DNA of 64,000 nt from Cupriavidus sp. D384 (GCF_001652915.1 NZ_BBQI01000130.1:62001-126000); one strand, 5' to 3'. Positions 42,424-51,951 are shown, numbered from the stretch's first letter. The notes: generated by a model not told the origin, from the sequence alone. Translations and numbers: made by a program.

Positions 42424-44057
42424 ATCGCACGCTGACCTTTGTTGCCGCGCTTGCGGCGGCGACGCCCGCCTTCGCCGCAACCCCGCCCGTGGGCCAGGGC
42501 CTGAACGGCATCGCCATCGGCATGTTCGTCGTCTTCGTGGTGGCCACGCTGGCTATCACCCGCTGGGCGGCCCGGCGCAACAACAGCGTGGCCGACCACT
42601 ACGCCGCCGGCGGCAAGATCACAGCCATGCAGAACGGCTGGGCCATCGCAGGCGACTATATGTCCGCCGCATCGCTGCTGGGCATCTCGGCGCTGGTGTT
42701 CACCAGCGGCTACGACGGCCTGATCTATTCGATCGGCTTTCTGGCAAGCTGGCCCATCATCCTGTTCCTGATCGCCGAGCCCTTGCGCAACTTGGGGCGC
42801 TACACGCTGGCCGATGTGCTGTCCTACCGCTTGCGGCAGCGGCCAATCCGCGCGTTCTCGGCGTCGAGTTCCATCGTGATCGTGCTGCTTTACCTGGTAT
42901 CGCAGATGGTCGGCGCGGGCAAGCTCGTGGAACTGTTGTTCGGTTTCAACTACACCTCGGCCGTCGTGCTGGTTGGCGTGCTGATGGTGATCTACGTGTT
43001 CTTCGGCGGCATGCTGGCTACCACGTGGATCCAGATCATCAAGGCCGTGATGCTGCTGGCCGGCTGCGCGTTCATGGCATGCATGGTGATGAGCCGCTTC
43101 GGCTTCAGCCTGAACAGCCTGTTCGACCATGCCATCGCCGCCCACGGCAAGCAGGACGCCATCATGCGTCCGGGCGGCCTGGTCTCCGATCCGGTCTCGG
43201 CGGTGTCGCTGGGTCTGGCGCTGATCTTCGGCACGGCGGGCCTGCCGCACATCCTGATGCGCTTCTTCACGGTCAGCAACGTCAAGGCTGCCCGCAAGAG
43301 CGTGCTGTATGCCACCGGCATCGTCGGCATGGGCTACGCGATGATCATCATCATCGGCTTCGGCACGATAGCGCTGGTCGCCAAGGACCCGCTGTACCAC
43401 ACCGCGTCTGGCGCCGTGATCGGCGGCATCAACATGGTGGCCGTGCACCTGGCCCACGCCGTTGGCGGCAGTGTCTTCCTGGGATTCATCTGTGCGGTGG
43501 CATTCTCGACGATCCTCGCCGTGGTGGCAGGGCTGACGCTGGCCGGTTCTTCGGCCATCTCGCACGATTTGTACGCCACGGTGATCTGCAAGGGACGCGC
43601 GTCGGACAAGGACGAAATGCGCGTGTCGCGCATCACCACACTGGTACTGGGCGTGCTGTCGATCCTGCTGGGCATCCTGTTCGAGAAGCAGACCATTGCG
43701 TTCATCGTCAGCCTGACGTTCTCGATTGCCGCCAGCTCCAACTTCCCAGTGCTGCTGCTGTCGATCTACTGGCGCGGCCTGACGACGCGCGGCGCGGTCA
43801 TGGGCGGCATGATGGGGCTGATTACCGCCGTGGTACTGACGATCCTGAGCCCGACGGTGTGGGTGCAGGTCCTGGGCCACGCGTCGGCTATCTACCCGTA
43901 CGAGTATCCGGCGCTGTTCTCGATGCTGGTGGCGTTTGCAGGCATCTACGCGTTTTCCGTAACCGACCGTTCGGCCCGCGGCGTCTGGGAACGCAATGCC
44001 TACCAGAACCAGCGCGTGGACTGCGAACTGGGCATCACAACCCGATCCGGCCACTGA
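42420..44057 (+). CDS. actP: Sodium:solute symporter, ActP (acetate permease)-type
   Basis: 545 residues. A cleavable signal-like N-terminus ([11 protein letters not shown]), as in ActP, is followed by about 13 membrane segments. The SSS family core is seen: [60 protein letters not shown] and [20 protein letters not shown]-like [20 protein letters not shown]. ActP takes up acetate and related short monocarboxylates. Here it travels with a VOC protein and a monooxygenase, so its real substrate may be the aromatic or heterocyclic acid of that pathway. A terminator follows. Confidence 0.93.
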   Translation: MNRTLTFVAALAAATPAFAATPPVGQGLNGIAIGMFVVFVVATLAITRWAARRNNSVADHYAAGGKITAMQNGWAIAGDYMSAASLLGISALVFTSGYDGLIYSIGFLASWPIILFLIAEPLRNLGRYTLADVLSYRLRQRPIRAFSASSSIVIVLLYLVSQMVGAGKLVELLFGFNYTSAVVLVGVLMVIYVFFGGMLATTWIQIIKAVMLLAGCAFMACMVMSRFGFSLNSLFDHAIAAHGKQDAIMRPGGLVSDPVSAVSLGLALIFGTAGLPHILMRFFTVSNVKAARKSVLYATGIVGMGYAMIIIIGFGTIALVAKDPLYHTASGAVIGGINMVAVHLAHAVGGSVFLGFICAVAFSTILAVVAGLTLAGSSAISHDLYATVICKGRASDKDEMRVSRITTLVLGVLSILLGILFEKQTIAFIVSLTFSIAASSNFPVLLLSIYWRGLTTRGAVMGGMMGLITAVVLTILSPTVWVQVLGHASAIYPYEYPALFSMLVAFAGIYAFSVTDRSARGVWERNAYQNQRVDCELGITTRSGH

Positions 44058-44082
44058 CACACCCGCCATAGACGCGTATTCA

Positions 44083-44117
44083 GGGCGGCCGCCAGCAACA
44101 GGCGCGCCGCCTTTTCT
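44083..44117 (+). terminator. Rho-independent terminator after actP
   Basis: Stem GGCGGC / GCCGCC with a 16-base loop, followed by TTTTCTTGTT. Confidence 0.65.
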
Positions 44118-44182
44118 TGTTGATCAGGCGATTGGTAGAATCGGGGCCATTACCCGAACAATACAGACCGAGAGAGACAGCT

Positions 44183-44848
44183 ATGGAGCCACGCGCCACC
44201 GAAGAGGTCGCTGCCAAATCCACCCGGCGCCTATTGCCCGAGGAGCGGGAGCAGCAGATCGTCGAAAAGGCCATCGAGCACTTCACCCGCAATGGCTTCG
44301 GCGGCAGTACCCGTGAGCTGGCCAAGCAAATTGGCGTCACGCAGCCGCTGCTCTATCGGTACTTCGCCAGCAAGGACGCGCTGATCGAGCGCGTCTACAA
44401 CGAGGTCTTCCAGTGGCGCCCGGACTGGGACCGCCAGATCACGGACCGCTCCCTGCCACTCACTGAGCGGCTGCACGCCTTCTATCTGGACTATTCGTCT
44501 GTGATCCTGCGCGAGGAATGGATCCGGCTCTTCATCTTCGCCGGCCTGACCCACGAAGGCATCAACAACAAGTACCTGAGCAAGCTGCGCACGAAGGTCT
44601 TTCTTCCTGTGCTGGCCGAGGTCCGGCAGGCCTTCGATATCCCCGCTCCGCGCACGGCCGCCGAAACCGACGCAGAGATCGAGATGATCTGGAGCCTGCA
44701 CGCCGCGATCTTCTATATCGGCGTGCGCAAATGGGTCTATGGACTGAAGGTGCCGACAGACATGGAGACCATGATCCGGCAGAAAGTCGACATGTTCCTG
44801 CTTGGTGCGCCGGCAACCATGGCGAAGTTGCGTGGAGAGAAATCCTAG
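44183..44848 (+). CDS. TetR-family repressor of the catabolic operon
   Basis: 221 residues. N-terminal helix-turn-helix: QIVEKAIEHFTRNGFGGSTR, ELAKQIGVTQPLLYRYFASK, DALIERVYNEVF. The C-terminal ligand domain is divergent, as usual. Start chosen at the ATG preceded by GAGAGACAGC; a longer frame begins at 44117. A terminator separates it from actP, so it has its own promoter. The only large palindrome nearby (40267-40295) is in front of the operon it follows, which suggests classical repression released by a pathway intermediate. Confidence 0.92.
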   Translation: MEPRATEEVAAKSTRRLLPEEREQQIVEKAIEHFTRNGFGGSTRELAKQIGVTQPLLYRYFASKDALIERVYNEVFQWRPDWDRQITDRSLPLTERLHAFYLDYSSVILREEWIRLFIFAGLTHEGINNKYLSKLRTKVFLPVLAEVRQAFDIPAPRTAAETDAEIEMIWSLHAAIFYIGVRKWVYGLKVPTDMETMIRQKVDMFLLGAPATMAKLRGEKS

Positions 44849-44976
44849 TCAGGTTGAATGGTGCGTCGGTCCAGGGCGACGGCGCGCAGCACTTCCACGT
44901 TGTTGCTGCGGAAGCTTCCCCGAATCGGTACCTGAACCACTGCCTCGCCATTGCTGAACTTCCAGACCTGCTCACG
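44845..44976 (-). pseudogene. LysR-regulator substrate-domain remnant
   Basis: A 43-codon minus-strand stretch reads REQVWKFSNGEAVVQVPIRG then SFRSNNVEVLRAVALDRRTI and a stop. W-x-F-x-x-G...V-x-G-x-x-x-x-N-N-x-E-x-L-x-x-A-A-L is the hallmark of LysR substrate-binding domains just before the G-x-G-I segment. Nothing before or after continues the protein, so it is a truncated relic. Its stop shares bases with the TetR stop. Confidence 0.65.
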
Positions 44977-45419
44977 GGCGCCGTAACTACAGCACAGACA
45001 TCAGCAATCGGATTTGCTGGCGCCAGCCATCAATAGCCCCCCTCAGACACGGAGGCCCGTCACGCAACGGGCTTGACCGCCAGACCGCCTGCCGTTGTCC
45101 TTCTTGATCACCCGAGCGTCCGTCCACCTGGAGACTCGGCAAGCCCACGCGTCGTGCGTTGCGCCACATCGAAAACTGTATTGCGCCGTGGCGTAATGGT
45201 CTTGCGACGACAGGACTCGTACAGTGGCGACCTGTTGCGCCGTCTTGCACCTTTCAGCAAGGCCAACATTTTTCGAAATGGCACGGCGTCCGGCATCGCG
45301 CCCGATTGAGACCCACACCTTCGTCTTAACGACCAACACCACCCGCCGATTGTTGGGGTCTGACCGACCTCCTAGGATGCCTAGCGTCGCCCCAAAACTC
45401 CACGGAAGTCCCAGCAAAA
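44977..45419. other. Intergenic stretch before the molybdenum hydroxylase operon
   Basis: About 440 bases with no supported gene on either strand and less regular codon-like structure than the flanks; together with the LysR remnant it looks like a recombination junction. Confidence 0.5.
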
Positions 45420-46709
45420 ATGAAGACCCGACATCGATGGATACCGCTACTAGTCGTGGCAGCGCTCGCCGGCGTCGTTGCCGCTGCCTTCGCTGTCTAC
45501 TTAATGTGGGAGCAGGCCATTGCGCCGACGACTCCGCCTTCAGCATCTTCATCGGACCGCGAACTGGTGCGCCATGGCGCCCGCGTCGTGGCCCTGGGTG
45601 ATTGCGCGGTCTGCCACACGGCAAAGGGCGGCAAACCGTACGCTGGCGGCCTGGCGCTGGCTACCCCGTTCGGCACGATCTACACGACCAACATCACACC
45701 GGACCCCGACACCGGGATAGGCACCTGGTCGCTCGAAGCCTTTACCCGTGCCATGCGCCGTGGCATCTCGCGGGATGGCCATCAGCTCTATCCCGCGTTC
45801 CCCTATGTGCACTACACACGGATGTCGGATAACGACATCGCGGCCGCGTATGCCTTCCTGATGGAACGCGATCCGGTCTCGGCCAAGGCGCCCGACAACG
45901 CTCTGATCTTCCCACTCAACTTCCGGCCACTTGTCGCGTTCTGGAACGTGCTGTTCCTTCGCGAAGGCCCCGAAGCTCCGGATGTGTCGCGCGATGCCAC
46001 GTGGAACCGTGGCCGCGAACTGGTCAACGGCCTTGGCCACTGCGCCGCATGCCACACCCCGCTGAATCCCATTGGCGGTGAGCAGTGGAACAAGGCATTC
46101 CACGGCGGTGTGGTGGATGGATGGGAAGCCCCACCGCTTAACGCCCTGGCCTCCCCGCCGAATCCGTGGACGAAGCCGCAGTTGATGGCCTACCTTCGTA
46201 CCGGCATTTCGTCCCACCACGGCGCCGCAGCCGGCCCGATGCTCCCGGTTACGCAAGAACTTGGCACCGCGCCACAGGAAGATGTGGACGCCATCGCGAC
46301 CTACCTCCTGTCCCTGCAAAAACCGCAAGCCCGCGATCTCGCCCAGTCCGATCCTGCAGGCGCCGATAAGGCCTCCATCCAGCGCGGCGCGGTCCTGTTT
46401 TCGGCAGCATGCGCGGCTTGTCATGGAGACAAATCGCCCATGCAAAGTCTTGGCGAACGGCCAAGCCTCGCGACTAGCACCGCCGTGCATGCGGCCACGC
46501 CGCGCAATACCGTGCAAATGATGTTGGAAGGGGTGCCATGGCAAGGGGAACAGGCCCTGCACTACATGCCGCCGTTTGCACACACGCTGAATGACCGACA
46601 GGTGGCCGACATCGCCAACTATCTACGTGCGACCTATACCAACCAGCCGCCCTGGAAGGACGTCGTGCAGGCCGCAGCCGACATACGGAAGGGAGACCAA
46701 TCGAGATGA
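45420..46709 (+). CDS. Tri-haem cytochrome c subunit of a molybdenum hydroxylase
   Basis: 429 residues with an N-terminal membrane anchor or uncleaved signal (IPLLVVAALAGVVAAAFAVY). Three CxxCH haem sites: CAVCH at 62-66, CAACH at 208-212, CAACH at 331-335, each in a class-I cytochrome c unit with a distal Met candidate (for example AAGPMLP). This matches the cytochrome subunit of membrane-bound aldehyde/alcohol and nicotinate-type dehydrogenases; it takes electrons from the Fe-S subunit and passes them to the respiratory chain. Stop overlaps the next start (ATGA). No strong ribosome-binding site before the ATG (AGCAAAAATG). Confidence 0.92.
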   Translation: MKTRHRWIPLLVVAALAGVVAAAFAVYLMWEQAIAPTTPPSASSSDRELVRHGARVVALGDCAVCHTAKGGKPYAGGLALATPFGTIYTTNITPDPDTGIGTWSLEAFTRAMRRGISRDGHQLYPAFPYVHYTRMSDNDIAAAYAFLMERDPVSAKAPDNALIFPLNFRPLVAFWNVLFLREGPEAPDVSRDATWNRGRELVNGLGHCAACHTPLNPIGGEQWNKAFHGGVVDGWEAPPLNALASPPNPWTKPQLMAYLRTGISSHHGAAAGPMLPVTQELGTAPQEDVDAIATYLLSLQKPQARDLAQSDPAGADKASIQRGAVLFSAACAACHGDKSPMQSLGERPSLATSTAVHAATPRNTVQMMLEGVPWQGEQALHYMPPFAHTLNDRQVADIANYLRATYTNQPPWKDVVQAAADIRKGDQSR

Positions 46710-47194
46710 TTCACCTCACAGTTAATGGTACCGATCACGCCCTCGATATCGATCCGGCCACCCCACTGCTGTATGCCCTGCGCGACCACCTTGGCCTGAA
46801 TGGCGCCAAGTTCGGCTGCGGCATGGGTCAGTGCGGGGCCTGCACGGTCATCGTGGACAACCAGCCGACTTTCTCGTGCCTCACGCCGGTTGCTGCGCTG
46901 GGCCAGCGTGCCGTGCGGACCATCGAAAGCCTGGGAACCACCGACAAACCTGGCCGACTCCAGCAGGCGTTCATCGACCACCAGGCGGCACAGTGCGGCT
47001 ATTGCATCGCCGGCATGATCATGCGGGCCCAATCGCTGCTCGAAAGCAATCCGCACCCTACCGACGCGGAGATTCTGCAGCACATGGAGCCGAATCTCTG
47101 TCGGTGTGGCACGCATATGCGAATCCTGGCGGCGATCCGCGCCGCGAGCCCCGCACCCACGACGTCCCAGGCAAAGCCGGAGCGCAAGTCATGA
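46706..47194 (+). CDS. [2Fe-2S] small subunit of xanthine-oxidase-family hydroxylase
   Basis: 162 residues, IorA/NicA-type. Plant-ferredoxin cluster ligands Cys38, Cys43, Cys46 (GCGMGQCGACTV) and Cys58; second cluster Cys97, Cys100 (AQCGYCIAGM) and Cys132, Cys134 (NLCRCGTH). It moves electrons from the molybdenum site to the cytochrome. Overlaps both neighbours by four bases, so the three subunits are translationally coupled. Length is typical. Confidence 0.95.
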   Translation: MIHLTVNGTDHALDIDPATPLLYALRDHLGLNGAKFGCGMGQCGACTVIVDNQPTFSCLTPVAALGQRAVRTIESLGTTDKPGRLQQAFIDHQAAQCGYCIAGMIMRAQSLLESNPHPTDAEILQHMEPNLCRCGTHMRILAAIRAASPAPTTSQAKPERKS

Positions 47195-49473
47195 CGCATC
47201 AAGACGATCAGATCGACGATCACCCCGAGAGTCCCAAGCGCCGGGCCTTCATGATCTCCGGCTCGCTGTTCGTGGGCTTTTCCCTACTGCCAGCCAGCAA
47301 TGCCCTGGCGGAACTGGTTCTGGCCGATGAAGGGGCTGCGGTACGGGTCGGCAAGAAATTCGAGCAGTTGGCCGGTAGCCTCAAGACCAATCCCTTTCTG
47401 GATGCCTGGATCAAGGTCTCGCCCGATAATCACGTCACGGTCTACACGGGCAAGGTCGAACTCGGCACCGGTGTGAGAACCGCCTTGCATCAGGTGGCCG
47501 CCGAAGAACTGCAGATCGCACCCCATCTGATCACGTTTCTCACGGCAGATACCGCGCAATCGCCTGACGAAGGGTTGACCGCCGGCAGCCATACCATGGC
47601 GGACAGCGGGAGTGCGTTGCTCAATGCCGCCGCCCAGGTTCGTGGGTTGCTCAGCGACGCAGCGGCGCGCAAGTTTCGGGTCGACGCCTCGACGCTGAGC
47701 GTGGCCGACGCGCGGATTACCGCGCGTGACGGCCGCTCCGTGACATTTGCCGACCTCCTGCCGACCGTCAACCTTCATGTGGCCGCAAAGACCACTTCTC
47801 CGTTGCGCGATCCCGCATCTTTCACGGTGATTGGCACATCGATGCCACGCACCGATATCCCCGGAAAGGTCACGGGCGCGGCCAGTTACGTGCAAGACCT
47901 GCGGTTTCCCGGCATGGTTCACGCCCGTGTGGTACTCCCGCCGGTCTACGATGCGCCGTTGTTGGCGGTCGACGAGACGAAGGTGCGCGCCATGCCGGGC
48001 GTTGTCGCCGTGCTACGCGACGGCAACCTGCTTGCCGTGGTCACACAGCATGAGTGGCAAGCCGTCCAGGCCCAGCGTGTACTGTCCGCCGGATGCCGCT
48101 GGGGTAAAGGGCGGAGCTTGCCGCGCCCCGAGGACGTTCACGCGCAACTCAAGAAGATCGCCACCGAGCGCATCGTCATTGCGGACAGCAATGCGGTGAT
48201 GTCTCCAGCGGTGAAGACGCTGTCGGCAACGTACACGAAGCCATACCTGATGCATGGGTCCATCGGGCCATCCGCATCCGTGGCCCATCTCGACGGCGGC
48301 ATGCTTACCGTTTGGACCCACTCTCAGGGCGTGTATCCGCTGCGGGATGGCCTGGCGGAGATGCTGTCGATGGACAAGGAGAAAGTGCGCTGCATTCACG
48401 TCGTCGGCTCCGGGTGCTACGGGCACAACGGCGCAGACGATGCGGCGGCCCATGCCGCATGGATCGCGCGCGCACTTCCAGGCCGCCCCGTGCGCGTGCA
48501 ATGGATGCGTGACCAGGAACACGTCTGGGATCATTACACGCCTGCCATGGTCACGCAGGTCCAGGCCTCGCTGTCCGCCAACGGCACGATCGTGAACTGG
48601 GACTATGCACTGTGGAGCAGTTCCCACAACGAGCGCGTCGTCAATGCCGGTCGACTATTGCCCGCCACGCTTCTCGCCAAGCCGTTCAAGCCCGCCCCGT
48701 CGGTACCGATGTTGCAACCGGAGGGCGGCGGCGACCGGAACGCCATCCCGTTGTATCGCCTGCCGAAGCAGCACATCGTGAACAATTTCTCGCCGACGAT
48801 GCCGCTACGGACGTCTGCGATGCGATCGCTGGGCGCGCACTTGAACGTGTTCACGATTGAGACGTTCATGGACGACCTCGCCCTGGCCGCCGGCCAGGAC
48901 CCAGTGGAGTTCCGGCTCAGACACATGGACGACCCGCGGGCCACCGATGTCATCCGTCTCGCCGCCCAGAAGTTCAACTGGCGCGACCGCAAGCGAAAGC
49001 CTGGTCACGGCTATGGTTTCGCATTCGGCAAGTACAAGAACATCATGGCCTACATGGCGATTGCGCTGGAGGTCGCGGTCGAGAAAGACACCGGCAAGGT
49101 CCGCCTCGTCCATGCGGAAGCTGCGGTCGATTGCGGACAGGTTGTCAATCCTGACGGGGTCCGCAATCAGGTCGAAGGCGGCATCCTTCAGTCGGCTAGC
49201 TGGACCCTCTACGAACAAGTGAAGTTCGACGCCAATGGGCTGCGCAGTTTTGATTGGGGGACGTATCCAATCATGCGGTTCTCCTCCGTGCCGACCCAAG
49301 TCAATGTTCACCTGATCGATCGTCCGGGCGCGCCATTCCTCGGCGTCGCCGAGGCCCCCATGGGGCCCACCGCAGGCGCGATCGGCAATGCCATCCTTGA
49401 CGCCACAAAACTCCGGCTCCGCGACATGCCGTTGGCCGGCGACCGCCTGCGCCGCCAACTACTCGCGTCTTAA
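47191..49473 (+). CDS. Molybdopterin-binding large subunit, IorB-type, Tat-exported
   Basis: 760 residues, xanthine oxidase/aldehyde oxidase family. The N-terminus has KRRAFMISGSLFVGFSLLP, a twin-Arg signal, as in IorB-like periplasmic enzymes. Internal blocks: GKVELGTGVRTALHQVAAEE, SGCYGHNGADDAAAHAAWIA, and near the end GVAEAPMGPTAGAIGNAILD, which keeps the catalytic Glu of the GVGEP motif but with altered neighbours. It hydroxylates an N-heterocycle or aldehyde with water and gives electrons to the cytochrome c subunit. No maturation gene (XdhC or MobA/CoxI-like) lies in the operon, so that help comes from elsewhere. Substrate unknown. Confidence 0.93.
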   Translation: MTHQDDQIDDHPESPKRRAFMISGSLFVGFSLLPASNALAELVLADEGAAVRVGKKFEQLAGSLKTNPFLDAWIKVSPDNHVTVYTGKVELGTGVRTALHQVAAEELQIAPHLITFLTADTAQSPDEGLTAGSHTMADSGSALLNAAAQVRGLLSDAAARKFRVDASTLSVADARITARDGRSVTFADLLPTVNLHVAAKTTSPLRDPASFTVIGTSMPRTDIPGKVTGAASYVQDLRFPGMVHARVVLPPVYDAPLLAVDETKVRAMPGVVAVLRDGNLLAVVTQHEWQAVQAQRVLSAGCRWGKGRSLPRPEDVHAQLKKIATERIVIADSNAVMSPAVKTLSATYTKPYLMHGSIGPSASVAHLDGGMLTVWTHSQGVYPLRDGLAEMLSMDKEKVRCIHVVGSGCYGHNGADDAAAHAAWIARALPGRPVRVQWMRDQEHVWDHYTPAMVTQVQASLSANGTIVNWDYALWSSSHNERVVNAGRLLPATLLAKPFKPAPSVPMLQPEGGGDRNAIPLYRLPKQHIVNNFSPTMPLRTSAMRSLGAHLNVFTIETFMDDLALAAGQDPVEFRLRHMDDPRATDVIRLAAQKFNWRDRKRKPGHGYGFAFGKYKNIMAYMAIALEVAVEKDTGKVRLVHAEAAVDCGQVVNPDGVRNQVEGGILQSASWTLYEQVKFDANGLRSFDWGTYPIMRFSSVPTQVNVHLIDRPGAPFLGVAEAPMGPTAGAIGNAILDATKLRLRDMPLAGDRLRRQLLAS

Positions 49474-49485
49474 CAGGATCTCACC

Positions 49486-50619
49486 ATGCCTTCAACTCAG
49501 CGTCCGCGTGCCATCATCATTGGCGGGTCCCTTGGCGGGCTATTCAACGCCATCTGTTTGCGTAAGATCGGTTGGGATGTGCAGGTCTTCGAGCGCTCAC
49601 CCCAGGAACTTGACAGTCGGGGCGGAGGTCTCGTCTTGCAGCCGGGCGTCACGGAAGCCCTTCACTTTGCTGACGCATCGCCCGGAGACGATTTTGGCGT
49701 CCCGTCGCGCGACCGCATATTTGTGGAACGAGATGGCACGGCCCGCCGGGTCTATATGCCGCAGACGCAGATCGCATGGAACGGACTGTATCTGCGGTTG
49801 CGTCAGGCATTGGGCTCTGCCGCGGTGCATTCCGGCGAGACATTTGGTTCCTTTACGCAAGACGAAGAGCAAGTCACAGCGCACTTTGCATCGGGCGAAT
49901 CCGTCCAAGGCGACCTTCTCATTGGCGCGGATGGGCCTGCCTCAACGTTGCGCGAGCAGCTTCTTCCCCATCACCGGCCGCATTATGCAGGCTATGCCGC
50001 CTGGCGCGGTGTATTGCCAGAGCAGGCGCTCAGCCAGCGCAGTGAAGCCCTCTTGCAGAATGTGTTTGCGTTTCAGGACGGTCCCCATCATCAGTTCCTG
50101 AGTTATCGCATTCCGGGAGAAGACGGCAGCGTCCGCGCCGGCGAGCGGCGGCAAAACTGGGTGTGGTATCAGAAGATCGCCAAGGGCAACGCGCTCGATG
50201 CGCTGCTACGGGACCGTAACGGTCACGTGCATAGCCACTCCTTGCCGCCGGGAAGCATGCGTGACGAGGAGATTCTCTCGCTCACAACGGCTGCCCGGGA
50301 GTCCCTGGCACCGGCACTCGCTGATCTCGTGACTGCCACGCCAGATCCCTTTGTGCAACTGATCCAGGATTTCGAGTCGCCCAACATGGTCTTCGGTCGC
50401 GTGTTGCTTACCGGGGATGCGGCCTTCGTGGCGCGTCCTCACACAGGCGCAGGCGCCGGAAAGGCTGCTGCCGACGCACTCGCCCTGGCGCAGGCACTGC
50501 AAGTCAATCCTGCCGATCTGCACCGTGGGCTTGCGCTTTGGGAAAACGCGCGGTTACCCGAAAACCGGCAGCTGGTGCGATACGGCGTCGCGTTGGGCCG
50601 GCAGATCATGGGCAGCTAG
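49486..50619 (+). CDS. FAD-dependent aromatic monooxygenase, copy B
   Basis: 377 residues, paralogue of the enzyme at 40788-42008. N-terminal RAIIIGGSLGGLFNAICL, middle GADGPASTLREQL, second FAD site GRVLLTGDAAFVARPHTGAG. Both copies share RRxNFVWYR/RRQNWVWYQ, GYxAWRG and AFVARPH, a set typical of 2,6-dihydroxypyridine hydroxylase-like proteins. It follows the molybdenum hydroxylase by 12 bases. Hydroxylation first by water, then by oxygen, is the usual logic of pyridine and nicotinate breakdown, which supports but does not prove a heterocycle pathway. Confidence 0.9.
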   Translation: MPSTQRPRAIIIGGSLGGLFNAICLRKIGWDVQVFERSPQELDSRGGGLVLQPGVTEALHFADASPGDDFGVPSRDRIFVERDGTARRVYMPQTQIAWNGLYLRLRQALGSAAVHSGETFGSFTQDEEQVTAHFASGESVQGDLLIGADGPASTLREQLLPHHRPHYAGYAAWRGVLPEQALSQRSEALLQNVFAFQDGPHHQFLSYRIPGEDGSVRAGERRQNWVWYQKIAKGNALDALLRDRNGHVHSHSLPPGSMRDEEILSLTTAARESLAPALADLVTATPDPFVQLIQDFESPNMVFGRVLLTGDAAFVARPHTGAGAGKAAADALALAQALQVNPADLHRGLALWENARLPENRQLVRYGVALGRQIMGS

Positions 50620-50779
50620 GCCCCGGCCGCAGTGAATCGCGCGCGACCGCCCTCCGCAGCACCTCAGATCCCTAAGACATGTTGCGTAGCGCAACGCTGC
50701 TTTGCGCGCCGATGGGATTCCAGTGGCAGGCGCTCGCGCCTACGCTTTCATTCATCGACCTCACCTAGGAAGCTCTGCA

Positions 50780-51892
50780 ATGTCAACGACACTCTTTTCG
50801 CCCATCTCTGTCGGCGAGCTCGTGCTGCCCCACCGTATTGTCATGGCACCGCTGACGCGCTCGCGTGCCGGGCAACCTGGCAACGTGCCTACGGCCATGA
50901 ATGTCGAATACTACCGACAGCGTGCGTCCGCGGCGCTCATTATTTCGGAGGCCACGCAGATCTCCCAGCAAGGGCAGGGTTATGCCTGGACACCCGGCAT
51001 CTACAGCAAAGCACAAATCGAAGGCTGGCGTGCCGTTGCCGACGCCGTCCATGACGCCGGCGGCCGGATGTTCCTGCAGCTTTGGCATGTCGGACGGGTG
51101 TCCCATCCCTCGTTCCAACCCAATGGTGCGCTTCCCGTGGCCCCCAGCGCCCTGCCGGTGCCCGGCAAGACATTCATCGAGGATGCCAACGGAAACGGCG
51201 TTTGGACCGACGTTCCGACGCCTCAGGCGCTCGGCCTGGATGGCATCGCCTCGATCGTCGCCGACTATCGCGTGGCGGCACGCAACGCGATCGCCGCAGG
51301 CATGGATGGGGTGGAGATTCATGCAGGGAACGGCTACTTGCTCGATCAGTTCATTAACTCGAACAGCAACCACCGGACGGACAGCTATGGTGGCAACATC
51401 GAGAATCGAGCCCGCCTGCTGCTGGAGGTAGTTGACGCCATCACGTCCGAAGTCGGCGCCGAGCGGGTAGGCGTGCGCCTCACGCCGATGGGCCGCTTCA
51501 TGGGTATGGGAGACGACACGCCAGAACAAACTTTTGGCTATATCGCGGAACGGCTGAATGCCTGGAAGCTAGCCTACCTCCATCTCGTGGAGCCGGCCAT
51601 GGTTGGCAACGTCAAGGACGACGCGACCGATCCCCGATGGGATGCCATGATCCTGAGCATGCGCAAGGCCTATCACGGCATTCTGATTCTGGCAGGCGGC
51701 TACGATGGTAGCTCGGCAGCTCACGCGCTGGCGCAAGGTCGCGCCGACATCATTGCGTTTGGCCGGCCCTTCATCGGAAATCCGGACCTGCCAGAGCGCA
51801 TCATGGCCGGTGCCACACTCAACACCCCCGACCCCACGACTTTCTTTGGTGGCACCAGCCTTGGCTATACCGACTACCCTAAGCTGGCCTGA
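50780..51892 (+). CDS. Old Yellow Enzyme-family alkene reductase
   Basis: 370 residues, FMN TIM barrel. Start LFSPISVGELVLPHRIVMAP, active-site His-x-x-Asn as HAGNGYLLDQF followed by NHRTDSYGGNIENRARLLLE, and the phosphate-binding end DIIAFGRPFIGNPDLP; all are NemA/XenB-type. Reduces activated C=C bonds (enones, maleimides) or nitro groups with NADPH. AGGAAG precedes the ATG. 160 bases separate it from the monooxygenase, so it may be co-transcribed; a reduction of an unsaturated ring-cleavage product would fit. Confidence 0.93.
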   Translation: MSTTLFSPISVGELVLPHRIVMAPLTRSRAGQPGNVPTAMNVEYYRQRASAALIISEATQISQQGQGYAWTPGIYSKAQIEGWRAVADAVHDAGGRMFLQLWHVGRVSHPSFQPNGALPVAPSALPVPGKTFIEDANGNGVWTDVPTPQALGLDGIASIVADYRVAARNAIAAGMDGVEIHAGNGYLLDQFINSNSNHRTDSYGGNIENRARLLLEVVDAITSEVGAERVGVRLTPMGRFMGMGDDTPEQTFGYIAERLNAWKLAYLHLVEPAMVGNVKDDATDPRWDAMILSMRKAYHGILILAGGYDGSSAAHALAQGRADIIAFGRPFIGNPDLPERIMAGATLNTPDPTTFFGGTSLGYTDYPKLA

Positions 51893-51907
51893 AGATCTAT
51901 TCCCGAT

Positions 51908-51951
51908 GTACCGCAGGCGCCCATGAATCGTCTGGAGACGCCTGGTGGTAC
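51908..51951. terminator. Long stem-loop after the alkene reductase gene
   Basis: GTACC-G-CAGGCG pairs with CGCCTG-GT-GGTAC around an 18-20 base loop, 15 bases after the stop and before the convergent flgL end. No U-run; probably a transcript end. Confidence 0.45.

Noticed and set aside
42378-44069. Minus-strand frame opposite actP
   Set aside because: His/Gln/Asp-rich shadow of a membrane protein gene; no membrane or domain pattern of its own.
45043-45624. Minus-strand frame before the cytochrome c gene
   Set aside because: Overlaps the start of the cytochrome c gene and resembles no family; Arg-rich shadow composition.
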